Below are positions 7,079 through 9,662 of a stretch of 9,662 nt of DNA, in pieces (within the stretch, counting starts at the first letter, position 1; each line of letters starts with the position of its first letter). The DNA comes from an uncultured Megasphaera sp. GTDB taxonomy: Bacteria; Bacillota; Negativicutes; Veillonellales; Megasphaeraceae. Under the pieces are notes generated by a model, which was not told where the DNA came from, did not search any database, and saw only the letters and a program-made list of their open reading frames with translations. The stretch is from the NCBI GenBank assembly GCA_902464195.1, contig CABQJB010000066.1:1-9662 (forward strand), read 5' to 3'. The translations under genes were made by a program, and so were the position numbers.

Positions 7079-7761
7079 AACGTATCTTGATTATTGAAGA
7101 CGACCAGGGCATTGCCGAATTGGAACGGGACTACTTAGAAGCCAATGGCTTCAGTGCCGACATCGCGGCTGAAGGGAAGACAGGGGAAAAGAAAGCCCTG
7201 GAAGAAGCCTACGACCTCATCCTGCTGGACATCATGCTGCCCGGCCGCGATGGCTTCCAGATTTGCCGTACTATCCGCGAAACCAAGGATATCCCGATAC
7301 TCATGGTATCGGCCCGGCAGGAAGACATCGATAAGATCCGCGGCCTCGGCCTCGGTGCTGACGACTATATCGTCAAGCCTTTCAGTCCCAATGAGCTCGT
7401 AGCCCGCGTCAAAGGTCACCTGGCCCGGTATGAACAGCTCACGTCCCGCGAAGTCCATCGCGATGTCCTGCGCTACGGCGATTTGGAAATCGATGAGAGC
7501 GGCCATCGCGTCTTCGTCAAGGGGAAAGAAGTGGCCCTGCCCAATAAGGAATTCGAACTCCTCTTGTTCTTTGCCAAGAATCCGGGCATCGTCTTCAGCA
7601 AGGAAACACTCTTTGACCGCGTTTGGGGCAGCGAAGCCCTGGGAGAAACGGCGACCGTGTCGGTCCACGTCAACCGCATCCGTGAAAAAATTGAAGAAGA
7701 CACGGCTAACCCCCGCTATATCGAGACGGTTTGGGGCGCCGGTTACCGCTTCCGGGGCTAG
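7075..7761 (+). CDS. OmpR-family response regulator
   Basis: A 228-residue two-domain regulator. The receiver (1-118) has the acidic pocket E8/D9/D10, the phosphoacceptor Asp52 (LLDIMLPGRDG), Ser79 and Lys101 (KPFS). The C-terminal winged-helix DNA-binding domain (about 130-228) contains LPNKEFELLLFFAKNPG and the recognition-helix region TATVSVHVNRIREKIEEDT, and ends in the typical ETVWGAGYRF. The frame is open for 11 codons upstream, but the ATG at 7075 starts the canonical MKRILIIEDD and overlaps the kinase stop by four bases; GAAAGGGGAA upstream serves as its ribosome site. Phosphorylated by the kinase, it should bind tandem 11-base direct repeats. Such repeats are visible ahead of this operon, the glycosyltransferase and the last gene. 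Confidence 0.94.
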   Translation: MKRILIIEDDQGIAELERDYLEANGFSADIAAEGKTGEKKALEEAYDLILLDIMLPGRDGFQICRTIRETKDIPILMVSARQEDIDKIRGLGLGADDYIVKPFSPNELVARVKGHLARYEQLTSREVHRDVLRYGDLEIDESGHRVFVKGKEVALPNKEFELLLFFAKNPGIVFSKETLFDRVWGSEALGETATVSVHVNRIREKIEEDTANPRYIETVWGAGYRFRG

Positions 7762-7791
7762 GACGGATTTTTTTACAGTCCTTTCTCGTTT

Positions 7792-7836
7792 TGTTATCGC
7801 TCTGTTTATCTTTTATTTAACTTCTCTTCCTATACT
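7792..7836 (+). promoter_or_regulatory. Glycosyltransferase promoter with three 11-base-period repeats
   Basis: TGTTAT (7792-7797), TGTTTA (7803-7808) and TATTTA (7814-7819) are each separated by exactly five bases. The last ends 11 bases before TATACT (7831-7836), a good -10 box, and no recognisable -35 hexamer lies at the normal distance. Activator-dependent PhoB/PhoP-type promoters look like this, with the repeats standing in for the -35. Control by the regulator encoded just upstream is inference. Confidence 0.5.
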
Positions 7837-7879
7837 GATACCATCAAAACGGTAACGAATAGGAAGGGGAGTTTTTATT

Positions 7880-9415
7880 ATGTATGAATTTCGTGCGAAA
7901 GAAGACGCGGCTCTGTCGATATGGCAGTACCTCTGGCAGAAAATCATGGCGTCGCCAGTCGTCATCTTGCTGGTCTTGGCAGCCATCCTCTGCTTTGTAG
8001 CCAATCACCTGCTGGTCGTCACGGATCCTGTCGAATCGAATTATGTTCTGACGGCTAAGGAAATGCTTGCGTCTGGCGACTACTTCTCACCGCGCATCTT
8101 CGGCAATTACTGGTATGATAAACCGATTTTCTTCTATTGGGAACTCATTGCCGCCTTCAAGCTCTTCGGCATCGGCAATTTCTCGGCCCGCTTTTTCCCG
8201 GCCCTGTTCGGCATGGCCGGCATCCTCCTGGCCTATGGCTTCACAGCCCGCCTCTATGATAAGAAGACGGGATTCCTGACCGGCCTCATCCTGCTGACAA
8301 CGGTAGAATATTTTTACCTCTCCAAGGCCATCATTACGGATATGACCCTCTTCGTCTTCTATTCGGCCTGCCTCATGGCCTTTTACATCGCCTACAGTGA
8401 AGGCAAGCCGCGCTGGTACTACCTGGCCTACGCCTTTGCCGGCCTGGCCGTCCTGACTAAAGGGCCTATCGGCTTCTTCCAGCCCGGGCTGATCATTCTG
8501 CTCTTCCTCTTGTGGCGCCGGGACCTCAAGGCCCTGCTGCACATCAAGCTCTTTTCCGGCCTGGTCCTGTTCCTGGCCATCACCCTTATCTGGTATGGCC
8601 CGATGTACGCCATGCATGGCAGCGATTTCGTCAGCCAGTTCATCGGCGTCCATAACGTCCTGCGGGCTACCGTTTCTGAACATCCTCAGTTCAATGTCTG
8701 GTATTATTACAGCGCCATCTTCCTGGCCGGTTTCATCCCCTGGATCTTCACTCTGCCCCTGGCCTGGCGCGACTATGGCCTGACCCGGAAAATTGCAGCG
8801 GCCTGGCGGGAAAAAAGGCTGCATCTGCCGGCCTTTTCCATGAAGACCCAGTTCCTCATCGTCTGGGCGGCTACGATTTTCGTGACCTACCAGCTCATGG
8901 CGACGAAATACATGACCTATACCTTCCCGTATATGATTCCCCTGGCCATCGGTTTTGCGTCGTATTTGAAGAAATATGACCGCCTGGTCCTCAATATGGC
9001 CGGCATTGTCCTGGCCATTTACGTAGCCGCTACGTGTACGGTCATTGTGCCCCAGTGCCAGCAGGCTTCGGCTTATAATGCCGCTCAGGTCGTCAGCGGA
9101 CTGGCCGATAATGAAACGACAGTTGTCACTTATGGCGGCCGCTACCCCGTATCCCTGACTTATTACTCCGGTCATACGGCCTATCGTCTGGCAGAGGCCA
9201 AGGACATTGCCCACATGCTGCCTGGCGGCATCAGCTGGAACGCCAAGAACGTCATGCCCTTCATGGCTATCGAAGACCTGCCGGACCATCCTAAAGTCCT
9301 GGCCGTCGTCCGCGACCGCGATGAAGCCCATTTCCTCCAGGAAGTACCGGGGAACTGGAAATGGCGCACTCAGAAAGGCATTTGGGCCATATACCAAAAA
9401 GAAGCCGATTTGTAG
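7880..9415 (+). CDS. ArnT/PMT-like membrane glycosyltransferase (GT39 family)
   Basis: A 511-residue integral membrane protein of the GT39/ArnT type. These enzymes take a sugar from an undecaprenyl-phosphate carrier and attach it on the outer face of the inner membrane; ArnT itself adds aminoarabinose to lipid A. Family marks are the first-loop acidic motif (DPVESNY, D49 and E52), GDYFSPRIFGNYWYDKPIFF (66-85), ITDMTL with D154, LTKGPIGFFQPG (192-203) and ATKYMTYTFPYMIPLAI (341-357). About a dozen membrane helices are followed by a soluble C-terminal part from about 395. The usual DE in the first loop reads VE here, with the aspartate three residues earlier. The ATG at 7880 has GGAAGGGGAG eight bases upstream. 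It lies 118 bases after the response regulator with its own candidate promoter. Acceptor and sugar are unknown; lipid A or a surface glycan is inference. Confidence 0.85.
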   Translation: MYEFRAKEDAALSIWQYLWQKIMASPVVILLVLAAILCFVANHLLVVTDPVESNYVLTAKEMLASGDYFSPRIFGNYWYDKPIFFYWELIAAFKLFGIGNFSARFFPALFGMAGILLAYGFTARLYDKKTGFLTGLILLTTVEYFYLSKAIITDMTLFVFYSACLMAFYIAYSEGKPRWYYLAYAFAGLAVLTKGPIGFFQPGLIILLFLLWRRDLKALLHIKLFSGLVLFLAITLIWYGPMYAMHGSDFVSQFIGVHNVLRATVSEHPQFNVWYYYSAIFLAGFIPWIFTLPLAWRDYGLTRKIAAAWREKRLHLPAFSMKTQFLIVWAATIFVTYQLMATKYMTYTFPYMIPLAIGFASYLKKYDRLVLNMAGIVLAIYVAATCTVIVPQCQQASAYNAAQVVSGLADNETTVVTYGGRYPVSLTYYSGHTAYRLAEAKDIAHMLPGGISWNAKNVMPFMAIEDLPDHPKVLAVVRDRDEAHFLQEVPGNWKWRTQKGIWAIYQKEADL

Positions 9416-9431
9416 TTCTCCTGAAATGACC

Positions 9432-9470
9432 TTGTGACTGAATTGTAACGGCTCATGCGTATACTATAGT
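9432..9470 (+). promoter_or_regulatory. Promoter of the secreted-protein gene with 11-base direct repeat
   Basis: TTGTGA (9432-9437) and TTGTAA (9443-9448) start 11 bases apart, and TATACT (9460-9465) follows the second after 11 bases, nearly the same geometry as at the two other right-hand promoters. An alternative without an activator is TTGTAA, 16 bases, TATAGT (9465-9470). Confidence 0.45.
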
Positions 9471-9497
9471 CAACCTTAAATAAGGAGGATGATACTT

Positions 9498-9662
9498 ATG
9501 AAGAAGTTCAACTATATAGTACGCATGATGCTGGTCCTGGTCGTCACCTTCATGACCTTCAGCGGTGCCGCCCTGACGGCCCAGGCCGCAGGCCCTGGAG
9601 ATTATCCGGGTATGTCAAGAATTTTGTGTAAATTTCTTAGAAATCTTTGTCATATTTTTCCA
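9498..9662 (+). pseudogene. Start of a small exported protein, apparently broken by an insertion
   Basis: A strong ribosome site (AAGGAGGATGAT, 9482-9493) precedes the ATG at 9498. The first 31 codons encode a clear Sec signal peptide: basic start MKKFNYIVR, hydrophobic core MMLVLVVTFM through ALT, and a likely cleavage at AQA|AG near residue 31. A few GC-rich codons follow (GPGDYPG), after which the DNA becomes abruptly AT-rich and the frame reads on to the window edge with unrelated residues (MSRILCKFLRN). The mature protein is therefore not visible and its function cannot be named. The broken state is inferred from the composition change and the insertion-sequence-like end; if that end is misread, this is simply a gene cut by the window edge. 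The promoter suggests co-regulation with the glycosyltransferase. Confidence 0.6.
9611..9662. mobile_element. Possible left end of an IS256-type insertion sequence
   Basis: From about 9611 the sequence changes from GC-rich coding DNA to AT-rich DNA. It begins with TGTCAAGAATTTTGTGTAAA (9613-9632), which resembles the terminal inverted repeats of IS256-family elements, in which AATT(T)TGTGTAAA is common. The transposase, the other end and the target duplication lie beyond the window, so this rests on a short match from memory. Confidence 0.45.

Noticed and set aside
7748..7782. Possible terminator after the response regulator
   Set aside because: Only 4-5 base stems (TCCG/CGGA before a T-run at 7768-7774, or AGGAC/GTCCT enclosing it) can form. 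That is too weak to call, so read-through into the glycosyltransferase remains possible.
8087..9397. A 436-codon open frame on the minus strand opposite the glycosyltransferase
   Set aside because: It is exactly antisense to a well-supported GT39 gene, its translation is low-complexity and rich in Gly, Asp, Glu and Gln, and it has no recognisable domain. Strong C-ending codon bias in the real gene removes stop codons from the opposite frame.
1..9662. tRNA, rRNA, CRISPR array or riboswitch
   Set aside because: I saw no cloverleaf, no regularly spaced repeats with spacers, and no conserved leader structure. The leaders are short and fully occupied by promoter and ribosome-site sequence.

Overview
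The window reads as chromosomal DNA from an anaerobic, outer-membrane-bearing Firmicute of the class Negativicutes; a Megasphaera-like organism is my best guess. That rests on C-ending codon bias in a moderately GC-rich genome, AT-rich promoters of the -35/-10 type with strong AGGAGG-type ribosome binding sites, and the style of the proteins. It is recognition from memory, not a database match. Coding density is high: seven complete genes, one truncated gene at the right edge, and no gene-free stretch longer than about 210 bases.

Left part (1-3855). A MATE-family efflux transporter runs rightward and meets a leftward LysR-type regulator tail to tail with only 3 bases between their stop codons. 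The regulator is divergently paired with a 12-helix MFS transporter. The shared 138-base intergenic region holds a perfect 6+6 inverted repeat overlapping the transporter's -10 box, the usual layout for a LysR protein controlling its neighbour. After the MFS gene lies a 208-base spacer with two GC-rich hairpins in inverted orientation (a MITE-like or paired-REP element), followed by an intrinsic terminator usable on both strands.

Middle (3857-5600). A leftward single-gene unit encodes a siroheme/[4Fe-4S] nitrite or sulfite reductase with all four cluster cysteines. Its promoter is well formed and its -35 box lies inside a perfect 7-4-7 palindrome, a candidate operator. The same spacer holds the promoter of the rightward genes.

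Right part (5597-9662). A sensor histidine kinase and an OmpR-family response regulator overlap by four bases (ATGA). They are followed by an ArnT/PMT-like membrane glycosyltransferase (GT39) and then the start of a small exported protein. The secreted protein's reading frame runs, after about 38 codons, into abruptly AT-rich sequence that resembles the end of an IS256-type insertion sequence; the window ends inside it.

The most interesting signal is regulatory. The three promoters of the right part (kinase operon, glycosyltransferase, secreted protein) each carry TGT-type hexamers repeated at an exact 11-base period, with the last hexamer ending 11 bases before a -10 box. This is how PhoB/PhoP/OmpR-type regulators bind. 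It suggests that the two-component system controls itself and a cell-envelope modification gene set, comparable in logic to PmrAB/PhoPQ and arnT in Proteobacteria. The motif evidence is by eye only, in T-rich DNA, and remains a hypothesis.
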